23,473 nucleotides of DNA, from the NCBI GenBank assembly GCA_002067065.1, contig MVPY01000084.1, forward strand, positions 1-23,473, written 5' to 3'. A program made the translations under genes and the position numbers. Shown piece after piece: positions 9,976 to 17,833 of the stretch; position 1 is the stretch's first letter; each line of letters begins with the position of its first letter. Source of the stretch: Methanobacterium sp. PtaB.Bin024 (GTDB lineage Archaea > Methanobacteriota > Methanobacteria > Methanobacteriales > Methanobacteriaceae). The notes under the pieces are model-generated. The model saw only the letters and a list, made by a program, of their open reading frames with translations. It had not been told where the DNA came from and searched no databases.

Positions 9976-10926
9976 TTATCTATGGTTGTCAGCATCATCT
10001 AAAATAGCTTCACATAACCTGGGTAGATGTTGGTATCCCCTGGGATATATTAAATGTTTAACAGATACTTTTTGGATGATCTTGGTTAGCTTCTCCAGAC
10101 GTGCTGGTTGCCATCCAATAGAATCAATTATTTGGGCGATAAATGAGTGTCTAACCAACTCAATAACACCATCAGCTTTTGATAGTTGTTGGATTTTAAT
10201 TTCATCAGTTTCTACCATCATAGGTATGTAAAGAGACTTAAGTTCCGTAAGCTGGTCAAAAAAATATCCAAAATTACCATTACCCACAAAAACACGTCTT
10301 TTAGATAATTTGGGATGAACAGTAGGCAAGTCTTTGTAGCGTCCCAGGAAATATACTGCTTCATTAGGCCACATCCGCATGGTAGGATAACTTGGTCTGC
10401 AATATATTCGATCATTAACTTCTAGAGCCAGTATATCATCACTAATCAAAGGATAACCCTGGTGCATAAGGGCAGCTGCAATTAAAGTTTTTCCTCCTCT
10501 ATTAGAAGACATAAATCCAACAGAATTCCCATCCAAATTAACTGCCGATGCATGAATTGCAATTATTCCATGTTTCTCAAGCCAATAAGAAAGAACAATC
10601 CCTAAAAACTGTATTTCAATTAGAGGGTACTGTTTCTTACTTTTAATATGACATAAAATTTGATTATTAGTGATGTAGTAGTCCACAGAACCAATTAAAC
10701 GGATAACATCCCATTTTTCAACATTAAAAATATTAAAAATAGTATTTTCTTTATTTGGGTAGATGGGAATATTATCTGACCATTCAATGGGAGATTTTTC
10801 AGAGACTTTGAAGGTTAAATCGGGAGCACCCACTCCTTTTTTGAGTTGACTTGTGAAATTAAAGTCAGAGATAATGTTAATACCAAAGATGGAGTAAACA
10901 TCCATTTTACATAGTTTAAAACTCAT
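9976..10926 (-). CDS. HPr-kinase-like protein of the lasso peptide locus
   Basis: 316 residues. Visible motifs: AIHASAV (123-129), a Walker A-like loop GFMSSNRGGKT (137-147; serine replaces the usual early glycine), and the ISDD acidic pair (161-164), all as in the HPr kinase C-terminal fold. There is no full HprK N-terminal domain and no PTS context. In bacterial lasso clusters such homologues (for example PadeK of the paeninodin cluster) phosphorylate the precursor's C-terminal Ser, so the likely substrate is the neighbouring precursor, whose tail carries Ser37 and Thr38. The start at 10926 lies 20 nt after the precursor stop and lacks a clear SD; Met8 (10905) is an alternative. The spacing suggests co-transcription with the precursor. 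Kinase activity toward this peptide is inference. Confidence 0.85.
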   Translation of the reverse strand: MSFKLCKMDVYSIFGINIISDFNFTSQLKKGVGAPDLTFKVSEKSPIEWSDNIPIYPNKENTIFNIFNVEKWDVIRLIGSVDYYITNNQILCHIKSKKQYPLIEIQFLGIVLSYWLEKHGIIAIHASAVNLDGNSVGFMSSNRGGKTLIAAALMHQGYPLISDDILALEVNDRIYCRPSYPTMRMWPNEAVYFLGRYKDLPTVHPKLSKRRVFVGNGNFGYFFDQLTELKSLYIPMMVETDEIKIQQLSKADGVIELVRHSFIAQIIDSIGWQPARLEKLTKIIQKVSVKHLIYPRGYQHLPRLCEAILDDADNHR

Positions 10927-10946
10927 ATAAACGATTTATCTAATAT

Positions 10947-11075
10947 TTATTTTACAAGACCCGTGGATCCAGGTAATAAGTGATCAGGACCCTCACCAAC
11001 TATTGCTTTTGTCAATTTATCTATTTTGCCGTATGACTTAATCTCTGGAGTTTTATATTTCTTCTTTATTTGCAT
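10947..11075 (-). CDS. Lasso peptide precursor (42 aa)
   Basis: Small gene, ATG at 11075, TAA at 10947-10949. The leader (residues 1-23) contains YKTPEIKSYGKIDKLTK. Counting back from a core beginning at Ala24, Tyr7 is -17, Pro10 -14, Ile12 -12, Gly16 -8 and Thr22 -2, matching the conserved lasso leader positions Y-17, P-14, L/I-12, G-8 and T-2 used for RRE binding and leader cleavage. The predicted core is AIVGEGPDHLLPGSTGLVK (19 aa): the Ala1 amine and the Asp8 side chain would form an 8-membered macrolactam, leaving an 11-residue tail HLLPGSTGLVK. No cysteines, so class II. GGAGG at 11087-11091 lies 11 nt upstream, and two TATA-like boxes lie further upstream. The neighbours are a lasso cyclase, an RRE protein and a lasso-type kinase. 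Ring size and modification are predictions. Confidence 0.88.
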   Translation of the reverse strand: MQIKKKYKTPEIKSYGKIDKLTKAIVGEGPDHLLPGSTGLVK

Positions 11076-11148
11076 TTTTATCAGATCCTCCGCGATATGT
11101 GTACAGCTTACATTTAATGTATTAATTTGTTTTATTTTTATTAATTTA

Positions 11149-11173
11149 TTTTATAAATATTATATTTTATAAA
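11149..11173 (-). promoter_or_regulatory. Promoter candidates for lasso precursor and kinase
   Basis: On the minus strand, TTTATAAAA occurs at 11173-11165 and again at 11157-11149, both close to the archaeal TATA consensus. Initiation about 25 nt downstream would give a 5' leader of roughly 50-65 nt before the precursor ATG. The upstream IS stops at 11195, so this promoter survives the insertion and could drive precursor and kinase independently of the cyclase operon. Confidence 0.5.
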
Positions 11174-11194
11174 CTTTATCTATGATTAGTATCT

Positions 11195-12552
11195 GGCACT
11201 GTCAAAAACTTGGGGGTTGACCATCAAAAACCTTTTTCTGATTTCGAATATCTATTCTAATACTTATACGTGATGTTACACCTGTTTTAATCTTCATCAA
11301 CCGTTTAACACTCTTAGGAAAAGTTTTTTGAAAGAAATTTTCTAATTTACTTGAGGTTCGTTCAATATTTCCATCTTCCAAGAATGCAAAGAAAGTTTTG
11401 AAGTAAGGCATCAAATAATCATAGACAATAGATTGAATAACCTTTGAATAATCTTTAATTCGATTTAAAATTTTATTAAATTTCCCCCTAGCTATTTTAA
11501 ATGATTCACTATCAAATAAACTAAATAATTCCAGTTTTTCTTTATATATTTTGTCTATTTCATCATCAGTAAGTTCATTTTCTTTAATATAGTCACTGAC
11601 AATTTTTTTAAGGTATTTAAGTGTGTGAAAATAACACCATTGATGTTTGAACCCTAATGCTTCAATAATTGGCTTATATTTACTATCTAAATCGCTTGTT
11701 ATGGCAATTCTGTTTTGGTTAATTGTATTTACATCTAAGAACTCCTTTATGTTCTTGGAATTCTCTTTAGAGTATATTTCATCAGCAACAATAATATTCT
11801 GTTTACTGTCGAATAAAGTGAATCGATAGTTCCATATGCTTTTAATTTTAACCCACTCCACATCAAAAATGTAATATCCAGAATAAGGATTGTTAGAGTC
11901 TTTGTTATCCTTTTTATATTCTAGTATCCAGTTTTCAATTGTTTGATATGAAATATCAACTTTGGTGTCTTTTTTAACTCTATGAGCAACATTACGCACG
12001 GATCCAAAGAATAAACCCACTAATTCAATACATCTACTCTTAAAATCATATGTGAAATTGCTATTATCTTCAACGATTTCAGATACATCCGTGTTAAATT
12101 TTTTACCGCATTTTTTGCATTTATAAGCCTGAATTTCGCTTTCTACAGTTCCTTTGTCATAGAATATGAGTTTTCTTTCTTTAAGTCCATTTTTAATCAC
12201 AGATTTACTGAAACACTCGGGACAGAAAGGTTCTAACATTTCAATATGGAAAATATCTTTTTTGTACCATGTTTTTAATGTTTTAGATACGTTATGATCT
12301 GTTTTGGCTGATTTTAATTGGTTTTCGACATATTTTGATAAACTTTCACAAAAATAGGAAAGTTTATAACTCTGATCAAACAGATCATCTACTGGAGCAA
12401 GTGTTTTTGTTTTCGTCATACAAAATACTATGCTCCACTTATTACAAAAGTTTTTAGGTTTTTGTTTTAGAAAATAATGAGTTTAAGCAAGAACAGAAAA
12501 ATTTGTTTATCAAAACATAAATTTGAAAATCCCCCAAGTTTTTGACAGAACC
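11195..12552 (-). mobile_element. Intact 1358-bp insertion sequence inside the lasso locus
   Basis: The left end GGCACTGTCAAAAACTTGGG (from 11195) and the complement of the right end GGTTCTGTCAAAAACTTGGG (from 12552) form inverted repeats of about 22 bp with two mismatches near the tip. Perfect 8-bp target duplications flank them, and a single intact transposase fills the interior. The inverted-repeat tips resemble those of the IS at 17447-19395 (GGCACTGTC) and of remnant X (GGTTCTGTC), so these elements form one group. An 8-bp duplication and this size recall the methanogen ISM1 type, but I cannot confirm the family without a database. Confidence 0.93.
11202..12419 (-). CDS. Transposase with zinc ribbon and DDE domain
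   Basis: 405 residues, uninterrupted. A zinc ribbon comprises FCPECFSKS (about 65-73) and YKCKKCGKKF (about 99-108). A helical DNA-binding stretch follows (VRNVAHRVKK, ISYQTIENWILEYKK). The catalytic core shows FDVEWVKIK (first Asp), ITSDLDSKY (second Asp) and HQWCYFHTLKYLKK, with the Glu probably in SKLENFFQKTF. This arrangement is of the IS6/MULE-like DDE type. The last codons (GQPPSF-stop) are encoded within the left inverted repeat of the element. It shares the D-D-x-H-C-x-FH layout with the nested IS transposase at 17834-19359 but is clearly divergent from it. It appears functional. Confidence 0.9.
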   Translation of the reverse strand: MTKTKTLAPVDDLFDQSYKLSYFCESLSKYVENQLKSAKTDHNVSKTLKTWYKKDIFHIEMLEPFCPECFSKSVIKNGLKERKLIFYDKGTVESEIQAYKCKKCGKKFNTDVSEIVEDNSNFTYDFKSRCIELVGLFFGSVRNVAHRVKKDTKVDISYQTIENWILEYKKDNKDSNNPYSGYYIFDVEWVKIKSIWNYRFTLFDSKQNIIVADEIYSKENSKNIKEFLDVNTINQNRIAITSDLDSKYKPIIEALGFKHQWCYFHTLKYLKKIVSDYIKENELTDDEIDKIYKEKLELFSLFDSESFKIARGKFNKILNRIKDYSKVIQSIVYDYLMPYFKTFFAFLEDGNIERTSSKLENFFQKTFPKSVKRLMKIKTGVTSRISIRIDIRNQKKVFDGQPPSF

Positions 12553-14435
12553 TAGTATCTCTTATTAATATCTCTTAACCATGTTTCAAGGGTGATATAC
12601 CAAGATAAATATTTTATATTATCATATTTTCCATTTAATAATAATCCAAATTCCTGTTTTAACTCTTTGGAATTAACTAAATCCATTTTTTCTAATTGCG
12701 AATTCCTCAAAAGGTTCTTAATATGTTTTTTCTCCTTTTGAAACCCGCCAGAATATAGTCGCCACACTGATCCTTTATCTTTTCTTGTGCGCACAGCCTC
12801 AGGGAGTTTTTCCTTCATGTAATTCCTTAAAAGAATTCTATCAACCCCTTTAAATGAACGCAAATGGCTTGGAATTCTTATTAAAAATTCAACCATCCTC
12901 CTGTCCAAATAAGGTTGCCTTAATTCTAATTCTGTGTATGCGTTCATAAGACCATAAAAGTCATAACTTGCTACAAGCCAAGGATTTTTCAACATTTGAC
13001 AGGCCACTAAACCATAGTTATCAAGACCTTTTGGGTTAATAAAACCTTTTTTGAGATTGCAGGGATTTGGATGGGATGGCATATAATTCTGGTTGAGCCA
13101 GGGCACTTTTCGCCAGTTCCAGATCATTTGAACCTTGTAAAGGAGATTATAAGGAATTAATGGCAATAAGTAAGCCCTAGAAATTAAATATTTCCATGAT
13201 GATCCTTTTTCATGAAACCAACGTGCTTCTTGTGCCAAATTTTTTATTTTAACATCACGTAAAGCACGGGGGGTATTGTAAAAACTGGCACCTATAAGAT
13301 CATCACTACCTCCTCCAGTAAGATATACTCTGCATCCTTCTTCTTTGGTTGCTTCCATGGTTTTTCGACTGAGACCCCGTAACTCCCAAACTTCAGGTTC
13401 ATCTAGGGGAAACCCATCATCATTTCCAAGCTCACAAAAAGACCAGTAATCATCTGAAACAACATAACTAACTGGTGTCCCATCGCAGTACTCACATACC
13501 AAATCCAAATAATATTTCTCATTAGCAGAAGATGTTTTCTCAAATATTGATGAAATGATCTTGATTTCAGGGAGATCTGAAGATTTTTTCCTTAAATCAT
13601 ATATCTGACAGGCCAGTGCTGACGAATCTAAACCTCCACTAACCCATATCCCTACTGGTGTGTTACTGCGTAGCTGGTTAAACAAGATTTCTTCAAGAAG
13701 TTCACCAAAGGCATCCATCCACTCCTCATCCGATGAAAACCTTGGTTGGGGTTGCTGTCCGAAAACATAATACAATTTTCTTTTTCTCCGGCCATCTTCT
13801 ACAGTTATGAAATGGGAGGGAGGTAATCTGAAAATGTTATTGTAGATAGTTTGACAAGTCCACAGGTTAAAAGAACGGTGCAAAAAATCATCCATTAACT
13901 GTCTATTTAGTGAGAGTAAAGAGGGCAGTACATGAACAATGGGCTGAATGGCACTAGCAAAATATATAGTATTATCTTGGATGGAATAGTAAAAAGGACG
14001 TGACCCAAAACTATCACGAGCCATAAAAAGTTTCTCTTTTGATTTGTCCCATAATGCAAATGCAAAGTCCCCAATTATATGTTTAGGACAATCCTCTTCC
14101 CAGCATTCATATGCAGCCATAATAAGATCAGCATCTGTATGTTTTTCCCCCTTAATGTAACCATTGTCCTTTAAAAAGGGTATGAGCTCATTCCGGTTAT
14201 CCACTCTGGCATCAGCAGTGAGTACTAGGTTTTCATCTTTATTTAAATGTGGCTGGTTCTCCCATAATGATTCAGGAGTGGTGTTAAAGGCCAAGTTAAC
14301 CAGACCCACATTTCCTTCAACCCAGTAATTAATACCATCAGGTCCACGGTAGCTGATGAGTCCTACCATTTTTTCCAAGGTTTCATAGTGGACAGATCGA
14401 TTATCAAAATCCACAATACCACAGATGCCGCTCAT
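12552..14435 (-). CDS. Asparagine-synthetase-like lasso cyclase (C protein)
   Basis: 627 residues. The N-terminal glutaminase-like domain begins MSGICGIVDF: Ser replaces the catalytic Cys2 of AsnB, so glutamine hydrolysis is unlikely. YRGPDG (29-34) and the ARDSFGSRPFYY segment (139-150) keep the class II amidotransferase fold. The synthetase domain carries the ATP-pyrophosphatase loop VSGGLDSSALA (265-275) and ends ITLETWLRD, typical of lasso cyclases. It should adenylate Asp8 of the core so that the Ala1 amine can attack. Start ATG overlaps the previous gene's TAA by one base (TAATG), with an AGGTGGAT SD, indicating translational coupling. The stop codon is TAG with its last base supplied by the IS; before insertion it would have been TAA, so the protein is unchanged. 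A plain asparagine synthetase is the alternative, but Ser2 and the neighbours argue against it. Confidence 0.88.
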   Translation of the reverse strand: MSGICGIVDFDNRSVHYETLEKMVGLISYRGPDGINYWVEGNVGLVNLAFNTTPESLWENQPHLNKDENLVLTADARVDNRNELIPFLKDNGYIKGEKHTDADLIMAAYECWEEDCPKHIIGDFAFALWDKSKEKLFMARDSFGSRPFYYSIQDNTIYFASAIQPIVHVLPSLLSLNRQLMDDFLHRSFNLWTCQTIYNNIFRLPPSHFITVEDGRRKRKLYYVFGQQPQPRFSSDEEWMDAFGELLEEILFNQLRSNTPVGIWVSGGLDSSALACQIYDLRKKSSDLPEIKIISSIFEKTSSANEKYYLDLVCEYCDGTPVSYVVSDDYWSFCELGNDDGFPLDEPEVWELRGLSRKTMEATKEEGCRVYLTGGGSDDLIGASFYNTPRALRDVKIKNLAQEARWFHEKGSSWKYLISRAYLLPLIPYNLLYKVQMIWNWRKVPWLNQNYMPSHPNPCNLKKGFINPKGLDNYGLVACQMLKNPWLVASYDFYGLMNAYTELELRQPYLDRRMVEFLIRIPSHLRSFKGVDRILLRNYMKEKLPEAVRTRKDKGSVWRLYSGGFQKEKKHIKNLLRNSQLEKMDLVNSKELKQEFGLLLNGKYDNIKYLSWYITLETWLRDINKRY

Positions 14436-15400
14436 TAATCCACCTCTTTTTTCAGGATATTGTTTTCAAATAGGTCATGGACGTATTTATTCACATCCCG
14501 ACGCAAAACATCTTCTTCCACATCATAGTAATTTTTCAAATATTTCACAGTAGCTTCAACATTCTCCAGAGTCATCAGAACCCGCCAGATCATAGCAGCC
14601 ACACCAGAAAGTGAGTAAATTTCTCCAGTTTTCTGATGATAAAGCAATATCTCATCAGAGAAAATCCCACTTACCACATTATTTGAAAGCCTAATATTCC
14701 TTTTTTCCACTGTTTTAGGTAATATTCCTAGTCTAAACTTGTTTTTTAGACATTTGTGCGGAGGTAATAACCTCCAACCATCTTCTAACTGTTCTGTAAT
14801 ATAATTCCAGAAAGGATAGTCAGTTTCACTCCAGGCAAATCCCACCACATCTGATTGTCCTATCCAGTAACGTCCACCTATCCTTTCAGAAGCCTTTTTC
14901 TTCCAGGAACTGTAATCTTCTATGTGATCAACAGGTGCGTGATCTTCAAGGTCATGGGCTGAAAAAAAGTTCTTGACACATGGTTCATTTGCCATGATGG
15001 CATTACGAAGTTGAGGTGGGCTGTAAAGGTGAGCCATCACCACATGTGAAAAACTGTTTTTAGATAAAATTTCAGAAATCCTGGCACCAGTAAAGGCAAC
15101 ATCATCAACTATTATCACTGGCTGTTTGGGATTGGATTTAAATTCCAATTGGGATGGTTTGAGGTTGAGTGCGTAGGCAAGCATTCCCAAAACAATAAAA
15201 CCACCCCTGGGTATGGGTTTGAAAAGGAAAGATTTTAACTTTTCTGGTGAATAAACTTCTAAAATTTGCGAGGCAAGTTTTTCAACATCTTTTTCTGCTT
15301 TATTATAATCAATATAACTCATATTTGATAGGTTAAGTGATTTATTAAGAGCCATTAAACGTATCTGATCCTCTACTCTAATGACTTTATCAGAATCCAC
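14435..15400 (-). CDS. Phosphoribosyltransferase fused to PqqD-like RRE domain (lasso B1-type)
   Basis: 321 residues, two domains. Residues about 50-200 form a type I phosphoribosyltransferase: PIPRGGFIVLGMLAYAL (62-78) and the PRPP-binding loop VIIVDDVAFTGAR (95-107). Residues about 232-318 are PqqD-like (ILLYHQKTGEIYSLSGVAAM, MIWRV, VHDLFENNIL), the RiPP recognition element that binds lasso leaders through the Y/P/I/G residues seen in the precursor. It is the first gene of the operon and overlaps the cyclase start by one base. The start is GTG at 15400; no ATG lies in frame upstream, and a purine run GGGGGGAT sits about 18 nt before GTG, so ATT at 15415 or Met16 are alternatives. A PRTase in a lasso locus is not a standard component; its role (nucleotide or ribosyl transfer, sensing, or leader presentation) is unknown. 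Confidence 0.82.
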   Translation of the reverse strand: MDSDKVIRVEDQIRLMALNKSLNLSNMSYIDYNKAEKDVEKLASQILEVYSPEKLKSFLFKPIPRGGFIVLGMLAYALNLKPSQLEFKSNPKQPVIIVDDVAFTGARISEILSKNSFSHVVMAHLYSPPQLRNAIMANEPCVKNFFSAHDLEDHAPVDHIEDYSSWKKKASERIGGRYWIGQSDVVGFAWSETDYPFWNYITEQLEDGWRLLPPHKCLKNKFRLGILPKTVEKRNIRLSNNVVSGIFSDEILLYHQKTGEIYSLSGVAAMIWRVLMTLENVEATVKYLKNYYDVEEDVLRRDVNKYVHDLFENNILKKEVD

Positions 15401-15831
15401 TTGTAACTTCTGGATAATGAAAATCCCCCCTTCAGATTAATATCAAAGATCTCATTTGGCAACTAAAATATTCATAAATACATAAGTTTTTATTACTATA
15501 ATTTTTCATCTCATCTGTAATAAAATAATGTTAACATTCCTCAAAGTTAATGTAATAATCGCGACTTGCTTTCAATAGTAGTACCTCATTGAAGTATTTT
15601 TATAAGTACAAGTTATCATGATAATTAGATCAGTAATAGGGAGATGTGTGTTGGGAGAGTCTGAGAAGAAGTATAAGACTATATTGAGGTAAGGAATCTA
15701 AATTAAAAGGCAGATTATAAATTTTTTTCTTCAACTACACCATAACTAAGTAGAATTGATTATTGAACCAATTCGATATAAAAAAGGAGTAAAACATAAA
15801 GCTTTACACTACAGTTAATTACGAAACTTAT
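15401..15831. other. Upstream region of the lasso operon, no clear gene
   Basis: No convincing gene. The operon promoter should lie here on the minus strand; AT-rich candidates such as TTTATGAATA occur around 15470-15480, but none is a strong consensus match. On the plus strand a TATA-like TTTTTATAAG (about 15596-15605) precedes a 24-codon frame at 15618-15692 that I do not recognise. No transglutaminase-like B2 peptidase and no second precursor were found here. Confidence 0.5.
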
Positions 15832-16650
15832 TTAACTGATTAATTGCGAATATTTTTTTTTATGGTGGGGAGAGTGGGAAGTGATTTTTTTTGGGGGTGA
15901 AGGGAGGTGGTGGATGTGTGCGTTTAGTTTGATTTTTTGTTGTGGGTTGTTTGTGTTTTTAAATTTGTTTTTATGGTATTGTTTTTTTTTTAATGGTTTA
16001 ATTTTGTTTTCTTTTTGTATGTTTTCTTTTTTTAGTTGGTGGTTGTGTGTTCTTTTTATGTTTTTGCTGGTTGCGATGAGGTTTAGTTCTGTTTGGTTTC
16101 TTTCTGGTGTTTTTTGGTTTAGTGTGGTTCTTTTGAGTGTGTTTTTGGTGTATGCAAATGGTGGTTCGGTGTTGTTTCTTTTTTTGTATATTTCTTTGTT
16201 TTCAGGTGTTTCCATTTTTACGGTCATTAAATCTTGGTATTTGTTTTGGTAGTGGCTGATTATCCTGTAGTTAGAGTTGGGTGTGCATTTGTTTTTATCT
16301 GGGCATTTTCTGCAGTTATTTATGTAATAAACTTTTTTTATCGTGTTATTTTTACTATAGGTGTTCTTGTAGGGTAATTTGTGTTTGTTTGGACAAATAT
16401 ATAGGTTATTTTCAGGATCGAAGTTGAAATTAGCCTTGGAAAACTTGTTTTCGTCTTTTTTTGTCTTTTTTTTGTTTTCACTTGCTTGTACTCTGTTAGG
16501 TGTGTACAGGTCGAATTCATTTTGATAGGCGTATTCAACACCATCTTGTGTATTATATGCATTATCGGCTAATATTTTTGCTTTTTCAATATTTATATCT
16601 GGTATTTGGCTTATGTTTTCTAGTTGGGGTATTAGTTGGGTTCTGTCCAA
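15832..16650 (-). pseudogene. IS1182-type transposase, 3' fragment
   Basis: 272 codons open from a TTG codon, but the element's N-terminal half is absent. Conserved parts of the IS1182 C-terminal region are visible: AKILADNAYNTQDGVEYA, FDLYTPNRVQ, KFSKANFNFDPENNLYICPN, NCRKCPDKNKCTPN (metal-binding-like cysteines) and ETPENKEIYKKRNNTEPPFA. Upstream, in the same frame, a TGA stop follows almost immediately, so this is not a real start. After about residue 200 the protein becomes an extended Lys/Asn/His/Pro-rich tail with no family resemblance, suggesting an old frameshift or decay that happens to stay open. The coding strand is extremely A/C-rich there. Confidence 0.72.
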
Positions 16651-16896
16651 AATGTTACTGATGGATGTTCATTGTATATTGTGCTTGTTTTGTTTTTACG
16701 GGTTACATTATAATTATATGGTGTTAGATTTAATGTGAAAAGTTGGGCAATTTAAATGGTTGTTTTGTTTACTTTTGTGTGTTATGTAGTTGGTTTTTTA
16801 AAAGTACTTTTTTTAATTTAATTATATTAAATTTTAAGGGTTTTTATATCGAAAAACTTAAATAATGGCTTTAACATATTATTTTTGGAGATATAA
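16651..16896. other. AT-rich gap between IS remnants
   Basis: No gene seen. It probably holds decayed sequence of the IS1182-type remnant and the left end of the Y-like element that starts at or before 16897. AAGGGTTTTTA near 16837-16847 weakly resembles the inverse of the right end (…TAAAAACCTAACACCCT at 19914), too short to call an inverted repeat. Confidence 0.4.
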
Positions 16897-17446
16897 ATGA
16901 AAATGCCATTAGTTCACGATATAAAAAACCCTAAATATAAGTTGTTAGACGTAATATTTATAGATATTGATTGTAGAGAAACACAGCAAGAATTAAGTCG
17001 AAATGGTATGAAACCAGTAAATAAAGCTTTGGATGCTATAAAAGTTAGATTAATCTCTATGTTTTATGGAATTGATATTAAATATGTTGTTGATGAGCTA
17101 AATAACAGTGCTGATTTGAGAAAAGCCTTCAGGTTTAGATCAACTTTAAATTATCTAGAACTTTCAGAGGTTTTTTCACGTTTTGATGAGTTACAAGTAC
17201 TGGAATTTGTATTAAAAAGATTAAATAAAGAATTTAAAAAGAATATAAGAGGAAATAGGAAGATAATCATTGATTCAACTGATATACGGTTTAAAATCAA
17301 TCTTGACAAAAGGTTTTATGATGATAGAATTTTAGAAGAAAATGGCTATGAATTTGGCTTTTCTAGTTCAAAAGGCAAATTTATTGGAGGTAAATTAACT
17401 ATAGCCATGGATTACGACACTTGCCAACCATTAACCATGTTATTCC
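16897..17446 (+). pseudogene. IS4/IS5-like DDE transposase, 5' part, split by an inserted IS
   Basis: Open from ATG 16897 (MKMPLVHDIKNP). Visible features: VRLISMFYGIDIKYVVDEL (N-terminal helical domain), then RKIIIDSTDIRF, the probable first catalytic Asp, and GGKLTIAMDYDTCQPLTMLF. At 17447 the inserted IS begins and the reading frame ends artificially 7 codons later (RHCLKFW). Joining 17446 to 19403 restores TMLFHPGAVHDSKIYLEI in frame, proving that 19396-19900 is the other half of the same gene. The 3' half carries its own frameshift, so the gene was or is dead independently. A purine-rich GGAGAT precedes the start by a few bases. Confidence 0.87.
17440..17446 (+). repeat. 7-bp target duplication TTATTCC, left copy
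   Basis: TTATTCC at 17440-17446 is repeated at 19396-19402, directly flanking the inverted repeats of the 1949-bp element. The host gene reads through in frame when one copy and the element are removed. Confidence 0.93.
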
Positions 17447-17833
17447 GGCACTGTCTAAAATTCTGGTGATAAAACAATTTATGTAATTGAATTTTTAGCT
17501 ATTTTCTTTTTACACTTGAAACGGTGGTAAACCCTTTTTTTGATTTAATAAAATCGTTTTTATTATTGTATTCGTTTATATTAGTTGTATGGCTGTTATT
17601 TTATGGTGTTCTGCCATGAAGTGCTATTTTTAGCTTGTTTTGGTCTGCTTATCATGGCTTGTATTTTTAAATTACCTTGTTTTTCTAAACCTCTTATATA
17701 CCACTTATAGAGATACATAAGACTTTTATAACAGCTTTGTTTCATATTTAAATTATTTAGAATGCTTTATATTGGGTGAGAGGGGTATTTATGGTTATGA
17801 AGACAAAAAAAACCCTCTCTCATATATCATTCT

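Larger units (their letters stand above)
11187..12560. repeat. 8-bp target site duplication TAGTATCT flanking the IS
   Basis: TAGTATCT is present at 11187-11194 and at 12553-12560, immediately outside the inverted repeats of the 1358-bp element. A perfect 8-bp duplication indicates a recent insertion. The duplicated bases are the last codons of the cyclase gene. Confidence 0.93.

Noticed and set aside
15618..15692. A 24-codon plus-strand frame after a TATA-like box, considered as a second small peptide gene.
   Set aside because: No SD, no lasso leader motif, no recognisable family, and the TATA position would put the start codon at or before the transcript start. Too weak to call.
15806..15826. 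AATTACGAAAC near 15815, identical to part of the MITE end.
   Set aside because: Only 11 bases match and the GAGGCTG tip is missing, in the wrong relation to the IS1182 fragment; could be chance in AT-rich DNA.
15881..16252. A 123-codon plus-strand frame of very hydrophobic, Phe/Leu/Val-rich sequence resembling a membrane protein.
   Set aside because: It is antisense to the IS1182-type fragment, whose A/C-rich coding strand makes the complement T/G-rich and so artificially Phe/Leu/Val-rich. No SD.
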